Shown piece by piece: positions 8,543 to 17,654 of a stretch of 64,000 nt of DNA (the first letter of the stretch is position 1; each line of letters opens with the position of its first letter). Source of the stretch: Streptomyces sp. NBC_01478. GTDB taxonomy: Bacteria; Actinomycetota; Actinomycetes; Streptomycetales; Streptomycetaceae. Under the pieces are notes generated by a model. That model searched no databases. It had not been told where the DNA came from and saw only the letters and a program-made list of their open reading frames with translations. Position numbers and translations under genes: made by a program. The stretch lies in the NCBI RefSeq assembly GCF_036227225.1, contig NZ_CP109444.1:7917501-7981500 (forward strand). Direction: 5' to 3'.

Positions 8543-9811
8543 TCACTTGCCCTTCTCGGCGCGGAAGGTCAGTGCCACGTTGTGGCCGCCGAACCCGGCC
8601 GAGTTCTTCACGGCGACGGTCTGCTCGGGGCCGAGCTTGAGCGGGTTGCCGTGCACCACGTCGACGGAGAGTCCCTCGTCGAGGCGGGTGAAGTTGCGGG
8701 TCGGCGGTACCAGGCCGTGGTGGAGCGCGAGGACGGTGCTGATCGACTCGATCGCGCCCGCCGCGCCGAGGCTGTGCCCCGTCATCGACTTGTTCGCGGA
8801 GACCGCCGGGCCCTGTTCCGCGGTGCCGAACACCGCCATCACCGCGCGTGCTTCGGCCGCGTCGCCGGGCGCGGTCGCGGTGCCGTTGGCGTTGAAGTGG
8901 GCGACCTCGGCAGGGGTCACGCCCGCGTCGGCGAGAGAGGCGCGGACGGCCGCGGCGGTGCCGGTGCCGTTCGGCTCCGGCTGGACCATGTGGTAGGCGT
9001 CGGAGGTGATGCCGACTCCCGCCAGTTCCGCGTAGATCCGGGCGCCGCGCTCGCGTGCGTGCCGCTCCGACTCCAGGACGAGGATGCCGGCGCCCTCGCC
9101 GAGGACCATCCCGTCGCGGTCCGCGTCGTAGGGACGGCACGCGGACGCGGGGTCGTCGAACCGCTGCGACAGCGCCCGCATGGCCGCGAACGAGGACAGG
9201 ACCATGGGGTGCAGGGGCGCCTCCGCGCCGCCCGCCACCACGACGTCCGCCTCCCCGCGCCGGATCAACTCGGCCGCGGTGACCAGGGCTTGGGTCCCGG
9301 AGGAGCAGGCGTTGACGGTGGCGTGCACGCCGAGGCGCGCGTTCACCAGCAGCGCCACGGCCGCCGCCGAGCCGTTGCCCATCGACATCGGCACGGTCAT
9401 CGGCGGAACACGCCGCCAGCCCCGCGTCTTCAGGGTCTCCCAGCCGTCGATGATCGAGGTCATGTCGCCGAGCGCGGCCGAGACGACCACGGCGACTCGG
9501 CTCGGGGCCGCGGTGCTGTCGTCGAGGCCCGCGTCGGCCCAGGCCTCCGCCGCCGCCGTCACCGCGAACTGGGCGGAGCGGCTGAGGCGTCGGCGCTGCT
9601 GGTGCTCAAGTCCCGTACCGGGGTCGACCTTTGCCCGGCCGCCGAGCAGGGGCGGGAGGTCCTTGGCCCACGACTCGTCCTCCAGCAGGCTCAGTCCGCT
9701 CTCGCCGCGCAGCATCGCGTCCCAGGTGGCGGCGACACTCCCGCCGAGCGGGGTGGTCTCGCCGAGACCGGTCACGACGACGTTGTGGTTCTCTTCCTGA
9801 CGGTTCTTCAT
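8543..9811 (-). CDS. Beta-ketoacyl synthase with one active-site His replaced by Asn
   Basis: A 422-residue FabF-like protein. The nucleophile is kept (TVNACSSGTQAL, Cys near 168) and so is the second histidine (NKSMTGHSLGAAG). The family NAHGT motif reads NANGT, with Asn at residue 309 (codon 8885-8887). This histidine takes part in decarboxylation, so the protein may condense poorly, transfer chains without decarboxylation, or act as a partner to the other ketosynthase. It is not a classical chain-length factor, because those lose the cysteine. ATG 9811 overlaps the stop of the SRPBCC gene as ATGA. Coding looks intact over the full length. Confidence 0.85.
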   Translation of the reverse strand: MKNRQEENHNVVVTGLGETTPLGGSVAATWDAMLRGESGLSLLEDESWAKDLPPLLGGRAKVDPGTGLEHQQRRRLSRSAQFAVTAAAEAWADAGLDDSTAAPSRVAVVVSAALGDMTSIIDGWETLKTRGWRRVPPMTVPMSMGNGSAAAVALLVNARLGVHATVNACSSGTQALVTAAELIRRGEADVVVAGGAEAPLHPMVLSSFAAMRALSQRFDDPASACRPYDADRDGMVLGEGAGILVLESERHARERGARIYAELAGVGITSDAYHMVQPEPNGTGTAAAVRASLADAGVTPAEVAHFNANGTATAPGDAAEARAVMAVFGTAEQGPAVSANKSMTGHSLGAAGAIESISTVLALHHGLVPPTRNFTRLDEGLSVDVVHGNPLKLGPEQTVAVKNSAGFGGHNVALTFRAEKGK

Positions 9812-10272
9812 CGGTTGCGCGCTCCCTGTCCGAGCTGTGCGGCGAGCTTTCCGGAGTCCTTCTTGACCGAGTTGACGAGGACCTTGCGGAGCAGGGACTT
9901 CGGCATGATCCCGAAGTAGTCCCCGGGGTCCACCTCGAACGTCCAGTCCACGGTGGTGGTGCCGTCCTCGCGCTCGGTGTACTCGTAGGTGCCGACGTAG
10001 TGGAACGGCCCCTGGAGGGTGTGGAACTTCGAGCGCCGGCCGGGCTCGAACTCGGTGATCTCCACGGTGAATTCCATCCGCTTGCCGATCAACTGGAACG
10101 TGATCTCGTACTGACCGCCCGGCCGCGCCTCGCCGTTCAGCAGCGTCACGTCCACGCAGGCCGCCTGCCACACCGGGTCCTGGACGGGGTCGGAGATCAG
10201 GGCGAACGCCTCGTCGGGCGGCACCGGGAGGTGGAACGCGTACTCGGCCTTGACCTGTTCAGGCTTGGTCAT
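9808..10272 (-). CDS. SRPBCC (START-like) protein, polyketide cyclase family
   Basis: A 154-residue helix-grip protein with the usual start VKAEYAFHLPVPPDEAFALI and a C-terminal helix after VDWTFEVDPGDYFG. This fold binds hydrophobic ligands, and in polyketide clusters it includes cyclase/aromatases. It overlaps the upstream NRPS by 14 bases and is ATGA-coupled to the ketosynthase downstream. That places it between chain building and release, so handling or cyclising of an acyl intermediate is likely. No specific catalytic residues can be picked out. Confidence 0.75.
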   Translation of the reverse strand: MTKPEQVKAEYAFHLPVPPDEAFALISDPVQDPVWQAACVDVTLLNGEARPGGQYEITFQLIGKRMEFTVEITEFEPGRRSKFHTLQGPFHYVGTYEYTEREDGTTTVDWTFEVDPGDYFGIMPKSLLRKVLVNSVKKDSGKLAAQLGQGARNR

Positions 10273-13200
10273 CGTCGGTCGGTCCTTCCATGTGGGGGGC
10301 GATGGCGCGGGCCGCCAGCTCCGCGTGCGGCGGGTACATCACCGAGTTGTGGTCCCCGGAGACGTCGATGACGTGCAACTCGCCCTTGATCAGGGCCTCC
10401 CAGCCCAACTTCGGGCCGTAGTCGGCCTGTTCGTCGGCCGCGCGCAGCAGCACCAGGTCGAGGTCGCCCGGTTCGGGGAGGTAGGTCTGCAGGGCGATGC
10501 CGTTGGCGAGGTAGGCCTCGAAGTAGCGCAGGATCGTCGCGCGGTCCGCGTCCTCGGCCAGCACGCCGATGGCGGCGGCCTGTTGGAGGATGTGGTCGAA
10601 GGCCGCGTCGCCGCCCAGCGCCCGCAGCTCGTCCGCCGGGATGTCCAGGGTCTTTCCGGCGGGTACGGCGAGGTCGCGGGCGAACCAGGACAGGATCGTC
10701 GAGTCGTCCGCGGACTCCGGGATGTTCTCCTCGATCGGCGCCCGGCTGTCGATGCCGACGATGAACTCGATCTCCTCGCCGAGCGCGCGCAGTTGACCGG
10801 CGACCTCGTAGGAGATGACCCCGCCGAAGCACCAACCGCCCAGCGCGTACGGCCCGTTGGGCTGGACCTCCCTGAGGAGTTCGATGTAGCGGGTGGCCAT
10901 GGCCTCCACGCTGATCTCGGCCTCGCCCTCGTTCTGGATGCCGGGCGCCTCGATCGCCAGCACCGGCCTGCCGGGCGGGAGATGACGGGTCAGCTCGACG
11001 TAGCAGAAGACGGTGCCGCCGAAGGGGTGGAACAGGAACACCGGGCGCCGCTCCGGCTCACCCTCGCGCAGGACGACCAGTGGGCCGCGCGTGGTCTCCT
11101 GGCCGCCGGACCGGACGATCGCGGCGAGTTCGGCGACGGTGCCCTGCCGGCCGAGCATCACGGAGATCGGGATCTCCACGTCCCACTCGGCGCGGATCGC
11201 CGAACTGAGCCGGACGGCGAGCAGGGAGTGGCCGCCCACGTCGAAGAAGTGGTCGTGGACGCCGACTTGGGACAGCCCGAGGATCTCGGTCCACATCCGC
11301 GCGAGGGTGATCTCGGTGGCGTCGCGCGGCTTCTCGAACCCGGCGTCCGAAGCGACGACGGGCTCCGGCAGCCGGTTGCGGTCGATCTTCTTGTTCGCCG
11401 TCAGCGGCAGCTCGTCCAGCACCATCACGATGCCGGGCACCATGTACGGCGGCAGGGACACCCCCGCCGCGGACCTGACGTCGGACGCCTTCAACTCCGC
11501 GCTGTTCTCCGCCAGCAGATAGGCCACCAGGCGGTCCTCGCGGACCACGACGACGGCTGTGGAGACCCCCTCGACCGCTTCCAGGACCGTCTCGACCTCG
11601 GAGAGTTCGATGCGGTAGCCGCGCAGCTTGACCTGGTTGTCCAGCCGCCCGTGGTGCAGCAGCCGCCCGGCGCTGCTCCAGCGCGCCCGGTCACCCGTGC
11701 GGTACAGCCGCCGCGTCGGCGCGGCCGGCAGCCCGGTCACGAACCGCTCCTCGGTCAACTCCGGCCGGTCCCAGTACCCGACGGCCAGACCGTCCCCGCC
11801 GATCCACAGCTCGCCCGGGAAGCTCGGCTCCACGGCACGGCCCTGCGGATCGAGGACGTAGAGCTGCGTGTTGTCGAGGGGAGCGCCGATGTCGATGCCG
11901 GACGCGGGCTCCACCACCCCGGCCGTGGACCAGATGGTCGTCTCGGTCGGCCCGTACACATTGCGCAGGCTCGCCGCCCGCGAGGACAGGAACTCGGCCA
12001 GATCCAGGGGGAGTTCCTCACCGCCGCACAGCACGTTCAGGCGCGGCGCGCCCGTCCAGCCGGCGTCGCGCAGCATCCGCCAGGAGGTGGGCGTCGCCTG
12101 CATCCAGGTGGCACCGGACTCCTCGATCCGCACCGCGAGAGCGGCACCGTCGGCGGCCGTGGAGCTGTCGCACACGACGACCCGGCCCCCGGTCAGGAGC
12201 GGCAGATACAGCTCGAGTCCCGCGATGTCGAAGGAGATCGTGGTGACCGCGAGCAGACTGTCCGACGCGTCGAACCCGGTGGTCTCCCGCATCGAGAGCA
12301 GCAGGTTCGTCAGCGCGTGATGCGGGATCGACACGCCCTTGGGGCGGCCGGTGGAGCCCGAGGTGTAGAGGATGTACGCCAGGTCGGCGGGGCCGGTGGC
12401 CGGGGCGGGACCGAGGGCGACACCGGCCGGCAGGCCGTCCAGGTCCAGCACCGGAAGGCCGGGCAACTGGCCGCTGTGCAGGCCGGTTTGACCGATCAGC
12501 AGCCGGGCCTGCGAGTCCTCGGCCATGTAGGTCAGCCGCTCGGCGGGCAGGTTGGGGTCGAGCGGGACGTACGCCGCCCCGGCCTCCAGCACCCCCAGCA
12601 GCGCGGCCACCAGCGGCGCACCGCGGTCCACCATCACCGCGACCCGGTCGCCCGGGGCGATCCCGGCCGTCCGCAGCGCCGTCGCGATCTCCTCGACGGA
12701 CGTGAGGAGACGGCCGTAGCTCCACTCCTCGCCGTCCGCGACCAGCGCGACCGCGTCGGGCGTCCGGCGCACCTGCTCGCGGAAGAGCTGCGGCAACCGG
12801 GCGGCGGGCAGGGCGCGTTCGGGCCCGGAACCCCACTCGGTGAGCCGCGTCCGCTGCCGTTCGTCACCGCGCGGCAGGTCGCGCAGCGGCTCGTCCGGGC
12901 GGTCGACCAGGGTCTCCACCGTGGTGACGAAGGCTGCGGCCACCTCCCGTGCCGTGTCCGCCCCGAAGACGTCGGTGTTGTAGCGCAGCACCCCCGCGAA
13001 GGCACCGTCGCGCTCCGCGCCCATCTCGACCCACAGATCGGTCTGGCCCTCTTGCTGCGGCAGCGGATACGGCCGCAGCGTCGCGCCCGCGATCGCCAAC
13101 TCGGCGCCGGGGCCCGGCTCCAGGAGGAAGAAGGCGTCCATGTCGTTGAGGAACGGCAGCCGGTCCCAGGCGAAACCGGCCTGGTACAACGGCGTCCGGC

Positions 13201-14212
13201 TCGGGTCGCGCGGCGGCGCCAACTCCCGTACCAGCCAAGGGAAGGGCAGCTCCTGCGCCCGCATCGCCTCCGACACCCGCTCGCGCGAGGCCGCCAGCGA
13301 CTGACGGTACGTCAACTCCTCGTCCACCTCGCCCCGTACGACCACGGTGTTGACGAAGTTGCCGAGCGCGTCCCGGAACTGGCGGTGCAGCCGTCCCGAG
13401 GTCGGGGTGCCGACGACGATCTCCGACTGCCCGCTCAACCGGCTCAGCAGCACGAAGTACGCGGACAGCAGCACCGTGTACGGCGTCGACGAGGTCTCCC
13501 GCGCCAGCCGCCGTACCGCCTCGGTCGCGGCGACGGACAGCGCGAAGGGCGCCGAACCGCCGTCGTAGGACGGCACGGGCGGGCGCGTCCGGTCGCCGTA
13601 CAGATCCAGCGCGGGCGGTACGTCCGCCAGCCGCTTGGCCTCGGCGTCGAGCAGCGCCTGCGCGTGCTCACCGGCCAGGAAGGCCTGTTGGCGCTCGGCG
13701 TACGCGGCGAAGGCGGTGCCGTCGAGCGTGAACCGGTTCGGTGTGCCCTCCAGCCGGCTGCGCACCTCGGAGAGCAGCAGGGCCAGCGACCAGAAGTCGG
13801 CCGCGATGTGGTGCATCACCACGGTGAACACCCAGGTGCGCTCACCGGTGCGGTACAAGTGCACGCGCCACAAAGGGGGTTGGGACAGGTCGAAGGGCGT
13901 ACGGCTGTCCGTACGGACCAGGTCGCGCAGCGCCTCCGGGTCCGTCTCCCGTGCGTCGGTGTGGCGGATGTCGAGCGGTAAGGCGTCCTGTGTGAACTGC
14001 TCCGGACCCTCGGGGCCGGCGCGGAAGCCGACCCGAAGGGCGTCGTGCTCACGGGTCAAGTCCCCGAGGATGTCCCGGACTTGAGTGCCGAGCTCGGCGT
14101 CGGCGGTGACCTCCGCGCCGAACACGATGTGGTAGGCGGAGCACCCCGGGTCGCTCTCGTGGATGAACCAGAGACCGGCCTGCTGGGCGTTCACCGAGGT
14201 GGTCGTCGTCAT
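10259..14212 (-). CDS. Single-module NRPS: C-A(Gly-like)-T-TE with Cys nucleophile
   Basis: 1317 residues. The condensation domain (about 1-430) has HHIAADFW near 132. The adenylation domain (about 450-960) has YTSGSTGRPKG near 614 and NGKIDR-like NKKIDRNRLP at its end. The carrier has FFDVGGHSLL near 992. The C-terminal thioesterase (about 1080-1310) carries GWCFGG with Cys at residue 1128 where most have Ser, and a late SGDHNSV histidine. Reading the A-domain pocket against GrsA gives D-I-L-Q-L-G-V-I-W-K, one change from the glycine code I know. The simplest reading is condensation of an ACP-bound acyl chain with glycine, then release by the Cys thioesterase. ATG 14212 overlaps the ACP stop as ATGA. 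Confidence 0.9.
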   Translation of the reverse strand: MTTTTSVNAQQAGLWFIHESDPGCSAYHIVFGAEVTADAELGTQVRDILGDLTREHDALRVGFRAGPEGPEQFTQDALPLDIRHTDARETDPEALRDLVRTDSRTPFDLSQPPLWRVHLYRTGERTWVFTVVMHHIAADFWSLALLLSEVRSRLEGTPNRFTLDGTAFAAYAERQQAFLAGEHAQALLDAEAKRLADVPPALDLYGDRTRPPVPSYDGGSAPFALSVAATEAVRRLARETSSTPYTVLLSAYFVLLSRLSGQSEIVVGTPTSGRLHRQFRDALGNFVNTVVVRGEVDEELTYRQSLAASRERVSEAMRAQELPFPWLVRELAPPRDPSRTPLYQAGFAWDRLPFLNDMDAFFLLEPGPGAELAIAGATLRPYPLPQQEGQTDLWVEMGAERDGAFAGVLRYNTDVFGADTAREVAAAFVTTVETLVDRPDEPLRDLPRGDERQRTRLTEWGSGPERALPAARLPQLFREQVRRTPDAVALVADGEEWSYGRLLTSVEEIATALRTAGIAPGDRVAVMVDRGAPLVAALLGVLEAGAAYVPLDPNLPAERLTYMAEDSQARLLIGQTGLHSGQLPGLPVLDLDGLPAGVALGPAPATGPADLAYILYTSGSTGRPKGVSIPHHALTNLLLSMRETTGFDASDSLLAVTTISFDIAGLELYLPLLTGGRVVVCDSSTAADGAALAVRIEESGATWMQATPTSWRMLRDAGWTGAPRLNVLCGGEELPLDLAEFLSSRAASLRNVYGPTETTIWSTAGVVEPASGIDIGAPLDNTQLYVLDPQGRAVEPSFPGELWIGGDGLAVGYWDRPELTEERFVTGLPAAPTRRLYRTGDRARWSSAGRLLHHGRLDNQVKLRGYRIELSEVETVLEAVEGVSTAVVVVREDRLVAYLLAENSAELKASDVRSAAGVSLPPYMVPGIVMVLDELPLTANKKIDRNRLPEPVVASDAGFEKPRDATEITLARMWTEILGLSQVGVHDHFFDVGGHSLLAVRLSSAIRAEWDVEIPISVMLGRQGTVAELAAIVRSGGQETTRGPLVVLREGEPERRPVFLFHPFGGTVFCYVELTRHLPPGRPVLAIEAPGIQNEGEAEISVEAMATRYIELLREVQPNGPYALGGWCFGGVISYEVAGQLRALGEEIEFIVGIDSRAPIEENIPESADDSTILSWFARDLAVPAGKTLDIPADELRALGGDAAFDHILQQAAAIGVLAEDADRATILRYFEAYLANGIALQTYLPEPGDLDLVLLRAADEQADYGPKLGWEALIKGELHVIDVSGDHNSVMYPPHAELAARAIAPHMEGPTDDDQA

Positions 14213-14517
14213 CGCTGACCGTCCGCTGCGGCGGTGGCGGCGAGGGGCTCGGTGTTCAGCAGTTTCCACAGCGCCTCGGCCAGCGTGTCCACCGTGGGGT
14301 GGTCCCAGAGCAGGTCCACCGGCGGGTCGGTGAGACCGCAGACGTCCTCGATCTCCATGCCCACGGAGAGCGCGGCCATGGAGTCCAGGCCGTAGTCGGT
14401 GAAGGGCCGGTCGGTCGCCAACTCCTCGGGTGCGACGCCCGCTTCGGCGGCGACCGCCGCGACGAGGACCTTCTTCACGTCGTCGAACGTCAGGGTGCTG
14501 GTGCTGGTGGTGTTCAT
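14209..14517 (-). CDS. Freestanding acyl carrier protein
   Basis: 102 residues with the phosphopantetheine site in DYGLDSMAAL and the usual four-helix length. It would hold the growing acyl chain for the dehydrogenase before it, the two ketosynthases and the NRPS condensation domain. ATG 14517 has GGAAGG 12 bases upstream. ATG 14571 overlaps the stop of the dehydrogenase as ATGA, like the other junctions here, and would add 18 residues, so it is a real alternative. The 3' end is ATGA-coupled to the NRPS. Confidence 0.85.
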   Translation of the reverse strand: MNTTSTSTLTFDDVKKVLVAAVAAEAGVAPEELATDRPFTDYGLDSMAALSVGMEIEDVCGLTDPPVDLLWDHPTVDTLAEALWKLLNTEPLAATAAADGQR

Positions 14518-14567
14518 CGCAGATCGATACCTTCCGGCCGGTTTGGTGTGGTGGTCAGGGATGATGG

Positions 14568-16400
14568 TCATGCGGCGGTCGTGGACTCCTCGTCGTCCCG
14601 GCCCGTCTCGCGCGCTCCGGGCTCGGCCATCCGCACCGGGCGGACCGAGAAGAACTCGTGGTCGGCGCGCTGCTCGTTCATCCGGGTGAACAGCCGCTGG
14701 GCGGTGGCCTGTTCGAGGTCGCCGACCTCGTACTGGTGGACCTGGCGACGGGCCAGCGCGGCCCGCAGCCACTCGCCGTCGGCGAAGAACCCGTCGAGGT
14801 GGTCCCGGTTGAACAGCCAGACGCCGAAGGCCGCGACCTTGGCGTGCAGGGAGCCGAGTTCCTCCGCCACCCGGATCAGCCGGGGATCGGTGGACTTGGT
14901 CGACGTGCCGGCCCTGGCGGGCGAGGACTGGCCGGCCGTCGAGCGCCGGATCTCGTTCACCCGGGCCAGCAGCGCCGCCAACTCGCCCTGGAGTTCGGTG
15001 GCTTGGCCGCGCAGTACGGCCAGCCGGTCCTCGTCGAGGCCCTCGGACGGCGCCAGTTCGGCGAGGCGGTCGATCAGCGCGGGGAGGCTGGCGAACGTGG
15101 CGTCCCGGCCGCGCCCGAACACGCTCACCCGGTGCGGTGCGAAGGCGGGCAGCTCGGCCCGCAGGTCGTACAGCGGACGCCAGTCCGTGTCCCCGTCGTG
15201 CCCATGTGCCTTGGCCAGCGCGGGGAGTTGGAGCGCGAGACTGTCCAGGCAGACCGGCTCGCTGCCGTCGAAGACCGAGACGACGGCACCGTCCCGGAGC
15301 ATCTTCTGGAACGTGCCCACGTGTTCGGCGGCCCGCAGGAAGTACCGGGCGCCCAGCGTGCGGGCCAGCACCTTGCTGTTGGTGTCGACCAGCCGGGCCA
15401 CCTGCACCTTCGCGAGGTTCCCCCAGATGCTGAACTGCTCGGTGTACAGGTGCAGTCCGCGCATCGCCACGAGGCTCTCGCACTCCGCGACCAGCAGGCT
15501 CAGATAGGCGTTCGCGAGGGATTCGGTGACGTACGGGATCTCGTTCGCGGGACCGTCGTAGAGGATCCGGCCGGAGAGGAAGTCGGCGACGGTCCGCAGC
15601 ATGGTGTCGCCGGTGCCCAGGGAGAGGCCGGTGCAGAAGGTGCGGGTGATCAGCAGGCCGCGCAGGGCGAGTTCGAGGCCCTCGCCCTCGGCGCCGAGCC
15701 GGGCCGAGGTGTCCACGCGGGCGTTGTCGAAGGCGACTCCGCTGATGTCGCAGCCGCGCAGACCGTAGGTCGGGACGCGCGGGACGCCCGTCACCTCGCC
15801 GGAGATGACCTGCGAGCGGTCCACGAGGAACATGGACTGCTGCCGCTTGGCCGGGGTGTGCTCGTCGCCGGTGATGCCGAGCAGGACCACATGAGTGGAG
15901 GTGCGGCCCCGGTTGATGGGCCACTTCTCGCCGGACAGGACGTACTGGTCGCCGTCCGGGGCGGCCGTGAACCGGTTGGCGGCCAGGTCGGCGCCGTGCC
16001 CCGGCTCGGAGTAGGCCAGACACGGGACGACCCCGCCGCGCAGCACCGTGGCCGCGTACTTCTCCTGCTGCTCGGCGTCGCCGCCGATCCACGCGAGCAT
16101 CATCCACACCTGGGTGCTCTCGCTCACCGCGACGTTCATGTCCCGGCGGGCGATCACCCGGGTCAGCATCAGGATGTCCTCGGCGGCCCGGAGATCACCG
16201 CCGAGCCGCTCCGGCACGAAATACCGGTTGAACCCGAAGGCGCGGACCTGGTCGATACCGGCGGACGGGAGCTCGTCCCGCTCGTCGAGCGCCAGCGCCC
16301 CGGCGAACGACAAGGCGTTGGATTCCACTTCCGGGTCACCGAGCCAGCCCTCCAGAGCCTCCGCGAGGGCAGTGCTCGACTGCTTCCTTGAGCTTTCCAT
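14568..16400 (-). CDS. Acyl-CoA (acyl-ACP) dehydrogenase, long form
   Basis: A 610-residue flavoprotein; typical members have about 380. The dehydrogenase core is clear: FVPERLGGDL, YSEPGHGADLAANRF, the flavin segment LSGEKWPINRG and FDNARVD. About 200 extra C-terminal residues follow, rich in Arg and Ala. With an ACP right behind it, the likely job is to desaturate a chain on the carrier protein. It is the first gene of the operon. ATG 16400 follows GGAAAG; the longer open frame to 16568 adds residues with no family look. Possible substrates are short or branched acyl-ACPs; nothing in the sequence decides. Confidence 0.82.
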   Translation of the reverse strand: MESSRKQSSTALAEALEGWLGDPEVESNALSFAGALALDERDELPSAGIDQVRAFGFNRYFVPERLGGDLRAAEDILMLTRVIARRDMNVAVSESTQVWMMLAWIGGDAEQQEKYAATVLRGGVVPCLAYSEPGHGADLAANRFTAAPDGDQYVLSGEKWPINRGRTSTHVVLLGITGDEHTPAKRQQSMFLVDRSQVISGEVTGVPRVPTYGLRGCDISGVAFDNARVDTSARLGAEGEGLELALRGLLITRTFCTGLSLGTGDTMLRTVADFLSGRILYDGPANEIPYVTESLANAYLSLLVAECESLVAMRGLHLYTEQFSIWGNLAKVQVARLVDTNSKVLARTLGARYFLRAAEHVGTFQKMLRDGAVVSVFDGSEPVCLDSLALQLPALAKAHGHDGDTDWRPLYDLRAELPAFAPHRVSVFGRGRDATFASLPALIDRLAELAPSEGLDEDRLAVLRGQATELQGELAALLARVNEIRRSTAGQSSPARAGTSTKSTDPRLIRVAEELGSLHAKVAAFGVWLFNRDHLDGFFADGEWLRAALARRQVHQYEVGDLEQATAQRLFTRMNEQRADHEFFSVRPVRMAEPGARETGRDDEESTTAA

Positions 16401-16802
16401 GAGCTTTCCATTCCATGCCTGAGAGGGCAGTGGCGTGATGGCACAGCCCTGCCCGATAAACGGACGTGAAAGCGGACATGCGCATGTGATGAATGGGCAC
16501 ACATGAATGCACATCGCGATGGAGAATGCAGGCGAAAAGAGCGCACGGCGTGGCTGTGCAAAAACCACAGAGCTGTGCGAAAGAGTCAGTTGACTAGTGT
16601 CTGAACTGCACCGATGGGTGCTTTTGCCGTGTCGTCAGCGTTGCCTGATAGGACGGCTGATCGAAAGTTGAACCATTTTGAAACCCCCGTTGCGCAAAGC
16701 GCGGTTTCGTCCCCGTGTTCTTCCCCGTGTGCCACCCGGTCGCAGAGTGCAATGTTCTGGCCAGGCGCTTCGAGAGCGTAGCAGGCGCGCTACTTGGTGC
16801 CA

Positions 16803-16818
16803 CGTGACTCAGGTCACG
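16803..16818. promoter_or_regulatory. Palindrome CGTGAC-TCAG-GTCACG
   Basis: A perfect six-base inverted repeat with four central bases, in the control region between the biosynthetic operon and the MarR gene. Size and symmetry suit a dimeric repressor site. Which protein binds is unknown; MarR is the nearest candidate. Confidence 0.4.
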
Positions 16819-16854
16819 CGGTGTTTCCGTTTCTCCGGTTGAGCGTTTGGTTCT

Positions 16855-16866
16855 GTGATCGATCAC
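16855..16866. promoter_or_regulatory. Perfect palindrome GTGATCGATCAC
   Basis: Twelve bases with perfect twofold symmetry, 37 bases right of the previous palindrome and in the same intergenic stretch. It is a second candidate operator for the divergent promoters. Confidence 0.35.
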
Positions 16867-17107
16867 CGGGTGGCTGACCTCGATGATCGCTGGAGAACGA
16901 CTCATTCCATTTCACGGGATACGGAGGACTTCATTCCGTCGGATTTTGCAACGGGATAACCGTCCGGGGACTTGCCAAGGGCGGCGGACCGGTGAATTCC
17001 GTATGGCCCGAAGATCTCCGCGGGGCGACCGGAGCCGTGGGTCGGCGGCTCGCGGCCGGGTCGATTCCCCTGGCGGACGGGGGTTCGGCCGTGGAGGAAC
17101 GTTGTAT

Positions 17108-17137
17108 CTTCGATGGTGGAGATTGCAACGATCGAAG
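17108..17137. promoter_or_regulatory. Inverted repeat CTTCGAT...ATCGAAG over the MarR ribosome site
   Basis: Seven-base perfect arms at 17108-17114 and 17131-17137 with 16 bases between. The right arm includes part of the GAAGGAG ribosome site of the MarR gene. GTTG at 17101 and CAAC at 17126 form a second, nested symmetry. Position and symmetry fit a self-operator of MarR or a translational hairpin. Confidence 0.45.
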
Positions 17138-17147
17138 GAGCCGGCTC

Positions 17148-17654
17148 ATGGTGCGCAGCAGTGGCAGCGGCAGTGTCGCCGTGGAGCAGAACGGGGCGTC
17201 CCCCCGGAAGGACTTCCTCATCGCCGAGCGTCCCGGCTATCTGCTCCACAAGGCGGGGCTGGTACTGGTCGAGGACGTGGAGAAGGCGCTGGGCGCGGTC
17301 GGTATGCGCATCCGCTACTTCTTCGTGCTGGCCGCGCTGGCCGGCGGGCCCGAGCTCTCCCAGCAGGACCTGAGCCGGCTGCTCAACCTCGATCCGACCA
17401 CGGTCGTGACGGTGATCGACGAGATGGAGCGCAACGCGCACGTCGAGCGCCGCCGCAACCCCGCCGACCGCCGGCGCTACAACCTGATCCTCACCGAGAC
17501 CGGCCGCGAGGCGCTCGCGACGGCGGACCGGGTGGCCACGGAGGTCGAATCGGCCTTCTTCGGCGCCCTCTCGGAGGACGAGCGCGGGGTGCTGCGCAAG
17601 ATGCTGGGCACGCTGATGGCCGGCCGCTGGCCCGCGTCGGTCTGCTCTGACTGA
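17148..17654 (+). CDS. MarR-family transcriptional regulator
   Basis: 168 residues with the MarR winged helix: LSQQDLSRLLNLDPTTVVTV is the DNA-reading helix region, and the wing is VERRRNPADRRRYNLILT with the conserved DRR. Such dimers usually repress exporters or oxidative pathways and let go on binding a small molecule. GAAGGAG ends seven bases before the ATG. The gene lies between the divergent biosynthetic operon and the MFS exporter, so it probably controls one or both. An inverted repeat over its own ribosome site suggests autoregulation. Confidence 0.88.
   Translation: MVRSSGSGSVAVEQNGASPRKDFLIAERPGYLLHKAGLVLVEDVEKALGAVGMRIRYFFVLAALAGGPELSQQDLSRLLNLDPTTVVTVIDEMERNAHVERRRNPADRRRYNLILTETGREALATADRVATEVESAFFGALSEDERGVLRKMLGTLMAGRWPASVCSD

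Larger units (their letters stand above)
16401..17147. other. 747-base divergent control region, biosynthetic operon / MarR
   Basis: No gene is convincing here. The open frame at 16594-16905 on the minus strand has no ribosome site and no recognisable sequence. The stretch is lower in GC than its flanks and holds the promoters of the operon (minus) and of the MarR gene (plus), plus the palindromes listed separately. I could not pick out sure -35/-10 pairs. Confidence 0.6.

Noticed and set aside
8543..9811. Second ketosynthase as a chain-length factor (KS-beta)
   Set aside because: Chain-length factors replace the active cysteine, usually by Gln; here Cys is kept and a His is changed.
10250..13981. 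1243-residue plus-strand frame opposite the NRPS
   Set aside because: Shadow of high-GC codon structure; the minus frame carries all NRPS core motifs.
16594..16905. 103-residue minus-strand frame in the control region
   Set aside because: No ribosome site, no recognisable sequence, and it covers two palindromes.
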